Source of the DNA: Penelope pileata | Lineage: Eukaryota; Chordata; Aves; Galliformes; Cracidae | DNA: 64,000 nt | NCBI GenBank assembly: GCA_013396635.1 | Contig: WBMW01001276.1 | Coordinates: 197,519 to 261,518 of the forward strand | Reading direction: 5' to 3' | In this document: piece by piece, positions 1 to 12,500 of the stretch | How the letters are laid out: the number at the start of each line of letters is the position of its first letter | Position numbering within the stretch: position 1 is the stretch's first letter | Translations under genes and position numbers: made by a program | The notes under the pieces: generated by a model | What the model was told of the DNA's origin: nothing | Database searches by the model: none | Seen by the model: only the letters and a program-made list of their open reading frames with translations

Positions 1-3000
1 ATATGAGGTACTGTTCCCTGAAAGAGCTCAAGCTTTATTGCCTTACTTCTGTGTTTGATAATTCATCTTCTTCAAGCTTTGTATAAAGCTCCTGTTACTC
101 CTGCTGATGTTTCCCTGGATTACTGTTTTAGACTGGTACTAGAAAATGGCTTGCAATGAGGGCATTCAAACAGAGATGTGGAAATGGCACAAGAAAAATC
201 CCTGAAGAGCAGTGACCCTCAAAAGTTTGCTTTTTCTGTTACCCAGCATCCGTGCAGCTCCTCTGTCCCCTTTTGCAGTTCTTGAATTTGAAGCGGCAGC
301 TATGAATGCAAAGTCAGGCAGGCTATTCACAGCCATTACATGCTTTGGCCATATTTACTGCTTCCTTGTTGAGAAATTACACAGTATAAAAGCAAATGTT
401 TCACTGTTAGATAAATCTCTGTATCCAAAAAAGGTGCTATGAAGCTGATCTTTGTCAAGAGATTCTTCCAGTGAGAGTTTGAAGAACAGCTGCAATATGT
501 TCCCCTCTCTGGGCAACCGCAAGCACCTCAGGGAAATTCTGATTTCCCGTGTATCTTCCAAAGTCTTCATAGAAGCAAAAGACCTAGATAAATCATTGCA
601 GCAGGATCACATCCTACTTGTTAAACCCTTAAAGGAATAGGCATTATAGAAAATCTTAACTACTTTTTCTACACAAGAAAACCTAAGGTGTTCAAAACCA
701 CACATATTTCAGATGGCAGGTTCTTTACCTAGTATTTTGTTCTTGCTCAAACTGTACTTTTCTAGCATACTTTTGCATTCAAGTAATCTAAACTATGATA
801 CTGTTATTGCAAAATCATAGTTGGGGGAGTAGGGATAGGGGAACTGTTTAAGAATCTTTCATCTTTGTAGCAAAAAAAAAATGATTTTGAATATCTTTTA
901 TACAGTAGAGATTTTCAGTTTTCTTTAACAGTATGTACTTACTTACCTACTTCTCTGTTAACTTGAAACTATATCTAAAGCAAATAATTTCAGTGTAGGC
1001 ATTTGGGACACAGAAATCAGCAAGAGGTTTTCCTTTAGAAAGGAGGGAGGCAATTACTTTTCAATCTTAGTGGAAAAACAATCTTGAGTTTTAGTGATGA
1101 CAAAAAAACAGAAATGTCTTTAAAAATACACAAACAGTTTTCAAACATAAGCAGGAAAAAATACACTTTCACTAGGATTGACAAAATATTACTAAAATTG
1201 TTAATCAATCCATAACTACAAAATGAAAAACCTGTATTGCCAATTCTCTCTTAAATTAGTCCAAATCTTTAAGCATTCATGACATTTGGGCATTATTTCT
1301 CATCAGCATTCTTCATTTTGCTGAAAAAAATAAGTGACAATTTTTCTTTCATTTTTCCAGTCAGTTCAAATTTTTCTTGTGTTGGCTCATTGATGTCTCT
1401 TCTGAAGATGAGATATACTCTATGTGCTTGTGCTCTCCAGTGAACAAACAAAATCTGCTGAGATTTGTGTTGCTATTGTAAGAGCATGAACTGTCAAAAG
1501 TCTTTCATTCGTGAATTCAGACGCATGAATCTGTGTAGAATAGCTGCAAAGAATCATCTTCAAATACGAGCTACTTCACTGCAAGCTTTGGAAACCTGTT
1601 AGTCTTTTTTATTGAATATTGTTTACCTATTTTGAAGCAGCTGTTGATTTTTAGACCTTCATGGCTAGGTTTGCACTGGGATTTCTCACATCACTAAGTG
1701 TGAAATGGGACCTTGATGAACGAAGGCATGAATGCCTAACTGCTCCTTTGATCTTTCCTCCAGCTGTAAATACCTAACTTTCTGATACTTCCTACACTTT
1801 AAGAACTTCTGTAGTGTCCATGAAATTTCACTTTATCCAAGTTTTTCACACATTAAAAAACTGAAAATGTACTTCATTTTCTCCCTTTTGTAATGTTTTC
1901 TGATACCAATATCTAGCAGTATTGACTATAATGGATGACTGTGGGGAGAATAAAATACTGCCGTAACTGTACTTTCTGTCTAGACCTGATAAAACCAAAG
2001 CTGTAGAAATTCCTTTAGACATAAAGCAGAAAACGGAACTCAGCTCATCTGAACTCATCAGTTTGTGCTAGATATCTCGATTTAAGTTGGCTGTATAGAA
2101 GCGTAGCTGCTGACAAGAACCTTCAGAAGTACTACCTACCTGGAAATAGAAAGAATGACTCTGGCTGTATTATTTTTTTCTCCATAGGAAGACTAAAGAC
2201 TGTCTTAGTGATAGCTAACTTTTAAATGATAAACTTAGATGAACTTAAGACTACTTTGGCAGACAATATTGAAATCAATATATTTTTTTCTTTCTCATGT
2301 ATCATTAGTGTAAATGAAAATTGATTTTTATTTTATTTATTTATTTATTTGAGAAATGTGATATTTTCTGGATTTATTTTTTAATCTATATCTGAAAAAG
2401 GGCCATATGGAATAGAAAATAAAAGCATGGCCTGTATGCACCAGTGATTTACATTTGTATAAAGGCAAATGGCTATACTGTTCTCACTACCACTCTTATA
2501 ATGCTAAGTGAATACTAATAATGACGATGTTAGGTAGAAGTACATCTGGTAAAGATATGTAAAATATGCAGTTAGGAAGAGGATGTATAATTTATTTAAT
2601 AATATTTTCTAAGCCAAGTATGATCTTTGAAGAGGTAATGAATATTTCATAATCCACAATAACATCTAACTAAAATCTGTAGCTTGGTTTCACAGCTATC
2701 ATTTTTACTGAAACAAAATAAATTCTTTATTTTAGATTTAATTCTACTTCAGGTTTCTCTGAAAGCAGCATGCAACAACATCAATAACAAATCAAGTTAT
2801 GGTAAAAAATACATGCACTTTCTCCATACCTAAAAACTAAATGTGTCAGCAATTTTAAAGCTCCTGCTGCACATACTTTTGTATTATCCCCAATTGTGAA
2901 AAGAAAATAAAAATAAATAAAGTAAATCTCCATGTGAAAACTCATTTAAATATGTCCCTAGACTCACATTTTTGAGGGTCAAGAAGATTCAGTGCTAGAT

Positions 3001-3630
3001 ATCCAGCTATGTCTTAATTTTTCAGCACTCAGTTCTGTTAGAGAAAGCTTTAAGCTTGGCCCAAGTAGTGAAAACTTAATTTCACCAAAATCTGTGGCAA
3101 ATAGTCTGTAAATTTTGCTGGTGAAAGCCTTCATCTGTGATTTTCAACACACTATGACTCAAATTTTCAGTGGAAATAAATATTCATAGGTTAATGAAAT
3201 TTTGTCCCACCTGGGAAACAAACTAATCAGGCCCTTACCCTAAAAGTATGCCTTACTTTTCTAAAGAACAATGCTTGCACACTCTATCATTTTTTTTTAA
3301 TTTATTTTAATGTTTTGTAAATTATATTGGCATAAATCCAGGAAGAGTTTCTGGAAGATTTGTCTGAATGGCAGGTGAGCACTCCTCATCTGAGTGGAAA
3401 AGCTGAAAGTGTTCTGCTCTGCTGCACCATGCAGATGACCGCTGAGCGAACACACCAAGGTTGAGATATGAGCTCCCTGGGAACACAGAATTTAATTGTT
3501 AGGCAGTCACTTGTTAGAAACATTTGTATGTAGATTTCAGTTATAAGTTCAAGACTATTCAATTCAGTACATTACATACATATTCAACACTGTCTTAGTT
3601 GCTAGCTGAAGAAGTTACTTTCGCTCACAG
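1..3630. other. Unannotated AT-rich region
   Basis: No recognised repeat family, RNA gene or convincing coding exon is visible on either strand. Open frames are short (under 80 codons) and show no family motif. The only low-complexity items are a TTTA run near 2326-2350 and short A or T runs. It may be intron or intergenic DNA. Confidence 0.5.
2326..2350. repeat. (TTTA)n microsatellite
   Basis: A short run of TTTA units (about five) sits in AT-rich DNA. It is simple sequence with no sign of function. Confidence 0.8.
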
Positions 3631-4148
3631 TGTCAGGTATGAAGCTATATTTTGGTTCTAGAAGAAAAACAAGCTGATAACATAGAGATTGTTTACACTT
3701 GTTGCCTGCCAGCATTGAACAGAGCCAAAGACATTTCAGTCCCTCAGCTTCTTGTATTGCTTTGCCAGCGAAGGGTTTGTTGGGGCACAGGGAGCCGGGA
3801 GGAGACAGGACCAGGGCAGCTGACCCAAACTGACCAAAGGGATGTTCCATATCATATGACATCATGTAGTATAAGAAAGGAGAGTTAGCTGGGTAGGGGC
3901 TGCTGCTTGAGGACTGGCTGGGTGTTGGTTGGTGGATGCTAAGCAATTGCTTTGTGCGTCACTTGTTTTGTATATAATTTTTATTAATGTTATTTTATTC
4001 TATTTTCCTTTTCTGTGTTAGTAAATAGTTTTATCTCAACTCGCAAGTTCTACATTTTTTTTCCTATTCTCTCCTCCATTCCAGCTAGGAGGAGGGGGGG
4101 ATGAGGGAAAGGGTGTGTGGTGTTTTAGCCCTGCTGGCTCAAACGACA
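3631..4148 (+). mobile_element. Solo LTR, ERVL-like family
   Basis: This is a roughly 518 bp long terminal repeat. It starts TGTCAGGTATGAAGCTAT and ends in an AAACGACA-type terminus. It aligns by eye over its whole length with the minus-strand copy at 45431-45932. Shared blocks include TGATAACAT, GACAGGACCAGGGCAGCTGA, a GTATATAA-like stretch, AGTAAATAG and TTATCTCAAC. A TATA-like stretch lies near 3969-3978 and an AGTAAA poly(A)-like signal near 4019. No internal retroviral genes flank it, so it is a solo LTR. A clear target-site duplication is not visible. Open frames inside it are incidental. The ERVL label rests on recalled similarity to common avian LTRs. Confidence 0.75.
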
Positions 4149-5610
4149 ACAAATGCTTATTGATATGAGAAAGCCAAACTCATAAAGCAGAACTGCTGAT
4201 GTGGAGCTTCAATTTTTTTCTTATTTCCAATGGCAATGATATTGAAAAAGGGATATAACATGCATAAGATGAATGGAGTAAAAGAGAAAATTTCAACGAG
4301 AAAGACAAAACTGGATAAATAATATATGTTTCTCAACAACCTATTGCAATCTATGAAATACATAAAGCAAATGAGACTAATGAAATTTTTATAAGAATGT
4401 CTGAAATATTTTTTCTGATTTGACTTATTTGGTTTGAATCAGAATTAAACCATCTCAATTAAATAAGACATTTTCAAGTCAAATAATTTTCACTGAGTAA
4501 ATATAGAATTTCGTAATTGGAACAAGTTGCCCAGAGAAGCTGTGATTCTATGAAACTGCAGGGAAGACTGATTCTGACTGTGAATGGGAAGCTGACAAAT
4601 GCACACTTTAAACAAATTGCACGGAAAATAATGAAAGTAGAGTAAAATTTCTGTCATTTTTGATAGTAATATGTAGGCAAAAAGAAAATCAGAGAGAAAC
4701 TGGTTTGGGTTGGTTTTCCTTTCAGTTTCAGTGGGAATTGCAGAATTGCTTGCTCACTGAATTTATCTGACCTGTGTTGAATTTAAGAAGTTCGGATTAT
4801 CATCGTCCACGATCTTCAGCATCCTACCCAGTTGATGTGACACAATTTGTAATAACCAAAATTCCTGACTTCAAGTGAAGTTGCTATTGCTTCTTATTCC
4901 ATGAGCTACAGTAATAATAATTTCACAGAAATAAGAAGTAACAAGTTCACATAGTGGAAAGACAGGCTAGGTAATGGGGAAAAACTGGGAGGTTTCCTCA
5001 ACTCCAAATTTCTACAATATGTTCCTTATTCTGTGCAACACAGTTGTTATTCCTCTTATTTGAGAATACAATCGAACTATAACAAAACTGGATTCTGTCA
5101 TACATCAAAAAAGATCCAAGCTAAAACACAGAAGTCATGGATGTTTTACATATTTATTCAATTTATGAGAATTTCAGAGCTGGCTAACAGAAAAATCAAT
5201 TTTGGTATCCAGTTGATGAGTGTGTAAATAAGCACAGTTACAGCAGGAAAGGTAGACAGTATTCACAAATAATGTTCCTTTCATTTCACATTTCATGAAT
5301 ACTTTTTTTTTTAAAAACTACATTTTCTCATGTAACTTCTAAGCTTAGAAAGGACTAATAAATGGGAAAACATTTCAAAATTTTCCATTTCAAGAAAAAG
5401 TAATGCTTTTTTGAATGCTTCTATGCATTTTGAAACTAGTTCTGCAATGCCCCTAGTTCTGAATGAGTCATCTTTAGATTTTCTCATTTGTTCAGTGATA
5501 GATATCATGGCATAGGAATTGATTCATCTGTCCTATGAACTGGTTCACAGCCAAGCAACTACTATGATGATATGACATGAAGAACAGCTTGTACTATACT
5601 TGACAGCATT
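4149..5610. other. Unannotated region with one CR1 scrap
   Basis: Apart from the CR1 remnant at 4517-4553, nothing recognisable is seen in this AT-rich stretch. The longest frames (60-70 codons) show no motif. Confidence 0.5.
4517..4553 (+). mobile_element. CR1 LINE micro-fragment
   Basis: The segment carries the CR1 block that usually encodes W-N-R-L-P-R-E (TGGAACAAGTTGCCCAGAGA). Three bases later comes the CR1 terminal 8-mer GATTCTATGA. The usual intervening 150-200 bases are absent, which suggests an internally deleted CR1 3' end. It is very short, so chance similarity is possible. Confidence 0.5.
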
Positions 5611-6550
5611 AATCATAGAACCAGATAATCACAGAAGGAATCATAGAACCATAGAATCATGGAGTGGCTTGGGTTGAAAGTGATCTTAAAGATCATCTAG
5701 TTTCACCCCAACAGCTGTGGGTAGGGTTGCCGACCACTAGATCAGACTGCCCAGGACTTCATCCAACCTGACCTTGAACCCCTCCAAGGATGGAGTATCC
5801 ACAACTCCTCTGGGCAGCCTGTTCCAGTGCCTCATCACCCTCCGAGTAAAGAATTTACCCCTAACATCTAATCTAAATCTCCCCTCTTTTAGTTTAAAAC
5901 CATTTCACCTTGTCCTATCACTGTCAGCTCATGTGAAAAGTCAGTATCTCTACTGTTAATAATCTCCTTTTAAGTACTGAAAGGCCACAACAAAGTCTCT
6001 CCGGAGCCTTTTCTTCTCCAGGCTAAACAAGCCAAACTCTCTCAACCTTTCTTCATAGGAGAGGTTCTTCAACCCTCTGAACATCCTCGTAGCCCTCCTC
6101 TAGACCTGCTCCAAGAGCTGTATGTCTGTCTTCTGGGGGCCCTACGCCTAGATGCAGTACTCTAGATGGGGCAGATGGGGTCTTACAAGAGCAGAGTAGA
6201 GAGGGACCATCATCTCCATCTCCCTGCTGGCCACCACTCTTTTGATGCAATCCAGGATACAGTTGGTCTTCCAGGCTACAGGTGCACAATGATGGCTCAT
6301 GTCCAGCTTTTCATGCACCAGGACCCCATGTCCTTACTTACAAGGCTGCTCTCAATGAGTTCTGTCTGTACACATATCTGGGATTGCCCCAACACAAGTG
6401 CAGCACGTTGCACTTGGCCTTGTTGAACCTCATAAGGTTCTCATGGGCCCATTTCCCAAGTTTGTTGAGGTCCCTTTGGATATTACCTGGGGAATGCTGC
6501 AATGTGACAGTCCTCTTTCCATGCATACACACCACTGTAGCACCTTTGCT
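5611..6550 (-). mobile_element. 5'-truncated CR1 LINE
   Basis: The element's 3' end lies at the low coordinate and has an unusually long array of degenerate ATCATAGA-type 8-mers (5611-5670). The conserved 3' block follows (GATCATCTAG, then CCAGGACTTCATCCAACCTG). Moving up the minus strand, the CR1 pol C-terminus is readable but broken. About 6410-6480 gives the block containing MRFNKAKC, followed by N-P-R-Y-V-Y-R. Above about 6480 the match fades; the FADD catalytic block is not readable. It is a decayed non-LTR retrotransposon stub with no functional product. Confidence 0.9.
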
Positions 6551-6649
6551 CATTGCTAGTACTCTTTCCCTTCACATTATGAAAAAATCCATCTGTTACA
6601 CTAAGATCTACATGGGTCATGAAAAATTGAAAATTGCAGCCATAGGATA

Positions 6650-6800
6650 GCTGTCTGAAGTGTTCCTGGAGGCGTTCAAGGTATGTCTGGATGTGGAACT
6701 GAGGGATGTGGTTTAGTGGGTAATCTTGGTGGTAGGTGGGTAGTTGAACTGGATGATCTTGGAGGTCTTTTCCAACCTTGATGATTTCATGACTCTATGA
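6650..6800 (+). mobile_element. CR1 LINE 3' end
   Basis: About 150 bp of CR1 3' terminus. It includes the last codons of pol (an F-K-V-C-L-D-like block near 6674-6700), then TTGAACTGGATGATCTTGGA, TTTTCCAACCTTGATGATTT and the terminal GACTCTATGA. It resembles the subfamily with tail block GTGGTTTAGTGGG, also seen at 20966-21936. It lies head to head with the minus-strand CR1 just upstream. Confidence 0.85.
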
Positions 6801-9800
6801 AATTTCTACTTCTTTATTGGCAACATATGGCAGATATTTCAAAGGGTAACAGAGAGTGTATGCACTTACTTTGTGTTGCCTTAAGGAAACAAAAAATAGG
6901 TACTGAATGGAAAGATCTGGTGAATTAGTTGTTGCACCAGCAAGAGCCAGTAATACACTACAGGATCTAAAAATGGGAAATTGGTACAATGAAACAATTT
7001 CTGAAGAGAAAACATCACTTTTTAAAAAAAGTGAGTATTGGCAGTTTTTCTCTGTTATGAAATCTGCACTATGCTGCACACATTCCTATAGTATAAGAAT
7101 TTGACAATGAATGAACCTTATTTTTTTGCAGACCTGTGAGTTGCTCATATTGACTATCTGAAATTGAAGAGCCACAGATGGCTGCATGCAAAGAAAATAC
7201 TGGTGCCTTTGCACTCTAAAGGATACAATCTAAATAGCATCTTTGCAATAAAGGAAACGTGGTTATGCTGTTCAAGCATAATTTGCACAAAAATTGTTCA
7301 ACCCTGAATATATCTTGTGGGGCTTTTTCATTTCAGAATTACATACTTGTACAATGGACAAGTGTGTGATATACCTGTAACACAGTCAATGCAGCCACAG
7401 CTTGATATCCTAGTAAGAAATACTTATTGCTTGTTGAGATACAGATTTGCGTGTCCTGTAGCATGTGGTAAGCACAGATAGCTGGTGCTTGCTTAGTCAT
7501 CCAGTTATCTCTCTTGCCTATGCTTTTCTTTGCTGACTCAAATGATCAAAAGAATCCTTTGAGGTAGGAAAGACTCAATCTAGCTTTGGAGAAAGCAGAT
7601 TGAAGTCTATGAGAGACTCTGGACATAGCAAGATGAATTAAAGGTAGTAGTTTACAACACAAAAGGCCTAACTTCACTTTCTACTTTCAGAGAAAAGCTT
7701 AGATCACAGTTGCTGCTAATGGCATTACACTTGCTTAAGAAAAGTTAAATGGCCTCTGGACATGTTAGAGCCATGTTACATACCCTATGAAAGAAAAAAT
7801 CCAAACTCTTCCATTTCTTTACTTCAAAGGGATCTTTCTAAATTTAAACTGTAAAATATAACAAAAAAGTGTTGTTTGCCTGCATTTTTAGAACAATCTC
7901 AATGCTTCCTCTGTATTCACCCCATCTTTGATACTTAATCTAGGGTTTATATACCTACTGGCTATAAAGATAGTTCGAGTGACTTGTTTCACATTATTTT
8001 AAGCACGTTTTTATGTCACTTGATTGTGCAATATACCTTTTGCTTTCTAACAGTAGATTCTCACCTGGCAGTGACTGACTCCACCCTGCGCTGCCTTCTG
8101 GTATCTGGACTTCCAAGACAATATCATGCTTTTTGTCTCATCTGGTGAGCATGGGCTCGGGTGGTCTCTTAGCACAGTTTCCTATACACCCGCTATAAGG
8201 AATGCAAGCCAAAGCTCTGTCTGCATCACAATCAGCTTGTCACTGGCCTCAGCAGAGTTTTGATAAAGTAACAGTCACTCTGCTTCACAAAGTATTTACA
8301 CTGTTCGCTTTTCTCTCTGAGTACACATGAATGAAACTCTGAAGTTCATCTTGGTTTGAGATAAAATCCCAAACCATAACAAAAAAATGTTGAGTATCAC
8401 AGAAATCTCTTGCAATTTAACTTTCAAGAGATTTTGTTGTCTTCATCCTCTTTTTCCCTCCAAACTAAAATGGCTGAACTTTCATTTTGTACTATTTCCA
8501 TCTGTTTTTTGACGTCATTCTTATTTGCAAGAAAAATCAAACCAAATCTAGATAGAAAGAAAACAACAAAACATTCATTTTACTTTACTTGAATAAATGT
8601 ATTTATTTTCACAATTAGAAAATTTAGACCCAAAGTGCTTTCAGCTCCTTTTTTCTTTTCCCAGTTGGAATTGATAGTAAACTGAGATTTCAATAAATCA
8701 CATAACTCTAGGCTTAAATTCTTTCTTGCAAAGCTTTTATGTTCATTAGGAGACATTAGTTCCCTACTGTATGTTAATCCTTCTCCTGCCACTTCAATGA
8801 AAGACAATTTCTCATCTTCAGTCTTTTTAGGACGGTATGCTAATCTGTCTGTCATCAGCACTACCTACACATGCTGTGTGCATTTCTGAGCTGAGTATAT
8901 CTGTAGTTAAGACATGCATTAGTCAATAGAGAAAAGGCTTTTTTTTTTTTTTTTCCCCCAAATCATAAGCTTTTTTCCTAGGCCTTTTTGACCTACTTTA
9001 GTTTTGCTTTGAAGCTTTTTCGTTGTTAACAGTGAAGTTTAAAATGTATAAGCATTTGCTTCATTTTAGATAAATGTCTGAAATTACAAATTTGTTTAGA
9101 TGTTCGGATACCTTTTGATGACTGTCTACTTTAAAAATACTAAAATGCAACAACAGACTTTGTTGGGAGACTTCCAGTAATTTCTTTATGCAGCTTGGCC
9201 AAAAGTTAAGCAAAATGTGCCAGTGTATAGTGAACTTTGTTTTACCTAGTCTAATGCACCTCCTTAACTGATTTGGGGAAATAAAAATCTAAACAACTGA
9301 AAGTCAAGAGATTGAACATTAGCAGAACGAGGGAACATGTGAACTAGATGAGATGCAGATGATGGAAGGTAACAGAAGTCTTGGAGCAAAAGAGGATCAT
9401 CAGATTTGTTTGCATTAGGGAGATAGTAGCTGAAAAATTGTCAGAAGAAGATGGGACATCTAATTTTAGTTTTACAAAAAACTGGAAGAGTGGAGAGAGC
9501 TGTTTGTTTGTTGTTTCTTGGTTTTCTTTTGTCAGGCAGAGAGAGAGGCAGGGAGAAGGTTGTTTTTATAATCCATGTCATCATTCTCTTGACATCATGC
9601 TTTGAACATTTTAGTTTTCTTCCCTGGATTTTTGAAAAAAATGTGATTATCACTTTCCATTAGGAGGGGAAACTTAATTATGCTGGATGTCAGATATCTC
9701 AACTAATTTCATAAGCAGAATGTACTAGAAACTTAATCAACCTGTAAAAATCGAAATGAGTTTGCAGAGGATGCCTGCCACTACTGACCATTCTGGGACT

Positions 9801-10889
9801 TCCATCCAGCTACAGCTCTTTGGCTAGTGGATATTCTGGGGTATGTTAGTGCATCAAAGTTGTTTTAAAGAGTTTTAAAACAACACTTGTTAAATATTTT
9901 AATGGCCACCTCCCGTCCAATTAAAAAAAAAAATCTAGAGGGGGAAAAATTTATCTCAGAATATCTGCCTCAGTGGCCATTTTACTTATATGCAGAGTAG
10001 ATAAGCTTTATCTTCAAAGTAGGTTGCTCAGTTAAGTGAAGTGTCTTCCCTCAACTGCCACTGTGATATTAATACTGTCTTTTTTTCTTTTCCACCTCTT
10101 TTATGTTTTATCAGAGGATACATATTTTTCTAAGAAATACACTTTTTTTTTTTTTTCCCAGATCTGACTAGCAAGCCAAACCTCCAGTTCTATTGTAAAG
10201 ATTATGTGGAAGGTCATATTATTCTCTCTGCTCCAACAAAAATTAATTTAAGTAAGATGGAGGTGGGGAAAAAAGCTTTTATTTTTCTAACCAACTTAGC
10301 TAGGGAATATTTTTAAGGCAACTGAACATGGCCAATATGAGAAGCAAGGCCTGAGTTGTGTGGTTCATTTAAATTTTAAAATTAGCAGAAATCTCCCAGG
10401 CATAATCAGTGAATTTTGCTCATACAGAAAAGCCTGAACTACTGCACTCTTCCTTTGTGTCTCACTGTTGCACCTATGCCATTTCACTTTGCAGAAAACT
10501 CTATGAAATGATCTTTTCAAGGACTCTAGGTGAATCTAGGTCAAGTTCATTCCTGATGTAATATTCTTTTCAGATGTGCTCTTTGTTTAATGAGCATCTT
10601 GATAGCACAATTTGCAAAGTGATTTATTGCTTGAGGTGACTGCTGTAACGTGTACTTTGTTCACTAACGACTCTGTGTTTTACCCCTCCTTAGTCTTACA
10701 AAGCTCTATCCCCCTGTATCTGCCTGAAGGCCCAACTGAGGTGCATATTAGAGAACTGCTACAGTTACATGAGTGTATGGGAGCTCTTTTCAGTGCTGTT
10801 TCAGAAGAGACCTGGTGAAACAGGGCTTCGGCCTTGGTCTAGTTACTTGCATAATGTATGCGTTGTGAGTTAGATGTTAATGGAGACAA
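6801..10889. other. Unannotated AT-rich region
   Basis: No repeat family or gene is recognised. Simple runs are T16 at 8939-8954 and T14 at 10143-10156. An open frame at 10612-10818 (68 codons) is preceded by a pyrimidine tract and AG near 10692. It has no family motif, and I do not call it an exon. Confidence 0.45.
8939..8954. repeat. Poly(T) tract, T16
   Basis: A homopolymer run followed by CCCCC. It is simple sequence only. Confidence 0.85.
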
Positions 10890-11400
10890 TGTGTGGCGGA
10901 TGAGTGGGCTATTAACAAATGCTGTGCTTGACCAGCTTGCGTAAAGCCTTCCAGACAAGAGGCAAAACAAAGCCTTTCAGATAAGGGTTTGCAAATCAAA
11001 GCCTCCCTGATAAAGATGGACAAGACAAAGCCTCCCTGATAAGAACGGGCAAACCAACCCAAGGGCGCAGGTGCAGCAAACCAAGGGTTTTCCAAACACT
11101 GAGGAAGACTATCAGCCTTCATCGTGCAACTCCCAAGAAGGCCCTTTGGGTGGCACTACGCATGCTCATGTGGGAGGGAACTTGTGTTAATCATTTTGAG
11201 GAGCTAATTGGAATATGTATGAGATTCCTGAGGAATGTAATGAATATATATGATTCTGGGAGATAAAAGCCGAAGAGTAAAACGGGTTGGTGTGCGTACT
11301 TGGTGGAGCTATCCCCTATGCACCCGGCGCCGTAGTAAATGAATACCTGCTCAACATCATACATTGTTGTGTTGAGTTTTTCCGAGTTTTTCTGAAATCA
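10890..11400 (+). mobile_element. Solo LTR, ERVK-like family, copy 1
   Basis: This is a roughly 510 bp LTR with U3-R-U5 order. A promoter-like ATAAAAG lies at 11263-11269. The conserved block GTGGAGCTATCCCCTATGCACC follows around 11303-11325, then a degenerate AGTAAA poly(A) signal and an end in GAAATCA. The block from TATCCCC to the end is shared with 12062-12500. The 5' half contains a duplicated AAAGCCTCCCTGATAA motif (11000-11015 and 11025-11045). No gag-pol-env follows. The 5' boundary is approximate, and no target-site duplication was confirmed. Confidence 0.7.
11263..11269 (+). promoter_or_regulatory. TATA-like box of the LTR
   Basis: ATAAAAG lies about 70 bases upstream of the degenerate poly(A) signal, as expected for an ERVK-type U3/R boundary. 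Activity in this decayed copy is unknown. Confidence 0.45.
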
Positions 11401-12061
11401 AAAGTCTGGTCCCTCTTTCAGAGGAGAGCTGGCAGGACATGGATGGTTCTGGCACATACTTGGAAGTCTGAACTGGTAATTTCTCCATGGCATCTTATAA
11501 ACCTTTGGATGACAAGTAGGATACTCTTACATCAGTGCAGATTCACTGCTGGCATCCTTGAAATCAGTTCAGATTTTACCACAGAGTTCATCTAGGCCAA
11601 GTCCACACCAGTGTTATTTTATATTTTAATGTTACTTGAATAGAAGTATTCTTTCTGAAGTGCAATGTGCTTTATCCAATAAGAAATATTAACAAGCTGA
11701 AAAAAAATGCAGCTCTTACAGCATATATGAGAGGCATTCAAGAATGAATAAAAGAAAAGGGAATTGCAATTTGCAGTGTCCTTGCCCTATCCTAGAAACA
11801 ATACTGTCTTCATACATTTCTGTCCTTGCTCATTGCTGATAGCTCTTGTTAGCTTTTGTATCTTAGAGTTTCTTTATGGTGTATTTTATTTCTTTTACCA
11901 TTCTATTATCAAAGGAAAAAAGTGTTGGAGCTTAGATTAGTAGATTAATTGCAAACATATTTATAGCTAATTTATATACTAACAGTCTGAAAATGAGTGA
12001 CATTTACAGAACTAATGTGTGTAATATTTCAGTGTGACTGTTACCTTGAACAATTTAGAAC
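11401..12061. other. Unannotated spacer between two LTRs
   Basis: About 660 bases between the two ERVK-like LTRs. A 102-codon frame crosses from the first LTR (11287-11595) but carries no retroviral motif. No gag, protease, RT or env signature is visible, so an internally deleted provirus is not supported. Confidence 0.45.
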
Positions 12062-12500
12062 TGACCTCTTAATGCTGTAGACAGATAAGAACAGGCCTCT
12101 TAATGAGCACCCTTAGTCTTAAGGCACCAAGGAGCAATCTGTGAGACAAAGAGACGGTAAAGAGCAATCTAAACAGCAATGAACGGGCCAAAGAGGTGCC
12201 AAAGAGCAATTTATCTACCTCAACATCAGTACCATATATGGCACACAAAGAACCCTTGCAAAGACACCTTAACTGAATGGTGCAGACGTAATGTTAGATT
12301 TTAACATGTATGACAATAGGCAGGAACTTTGTGGAAATTGTATGAATATTCATATGTTAAATGTATGTAATGATTGTGATATAGCTATGATGTGAGCATG
12401 CTTGCTGGAGATATCCCCATGCACTCAGCACTGTAATAAAACAATGCAGGCTTTCTAAACTATCATTTAGTTTGGAGAGTTTTCTTGATTACTAGATTCA
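12062..12500 (+). mobile_element. Solo LTR, ERVK-like family, copy 2
   Basis: This is a diverged relative of 10890-11400. It has the block GCTGGAGATATCCCCATGCA near 12402-12425. A clean AATAAA follows at 12435-12440, and the end is GTTTTCTTGATTACTAGATTCA. A TGGTGAC sequence lies a few bases past the end and could be the remnant of a primer-binding site, but it is too short to be sure. The 5' boundary is uncertain. It looks older or of a different subfamily than copy 1. Confidence 0.65.
12435..12440 (+). promoter_or_regulatory. LTR polyadenylation signal AATAAA
   Basis: A canonical hexamer in the R region of the ERVK-like LTR, in the position expected from the family block just upstream. Confidence 0.55.

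Noticed and set aside
3602..3946. Minus-strand 114-codon frame and plus-strand 78-codon frame
   Set aside because: Both lie within the ERVL-like LTR, are incidental, and share no protein motif.
6053..6650. Several overlapping frames of 70-122 codons
   Set aside because: They are antisense or frame-shadow readings of the minus-strand CR1; only the CR1 pol remnant is meaningful.
10612..10818. 68-codon frame preceded by a pyrimidine tract and AG
   Set aside because: No family motif and no matching donor with good context; more likely chance than an exon.
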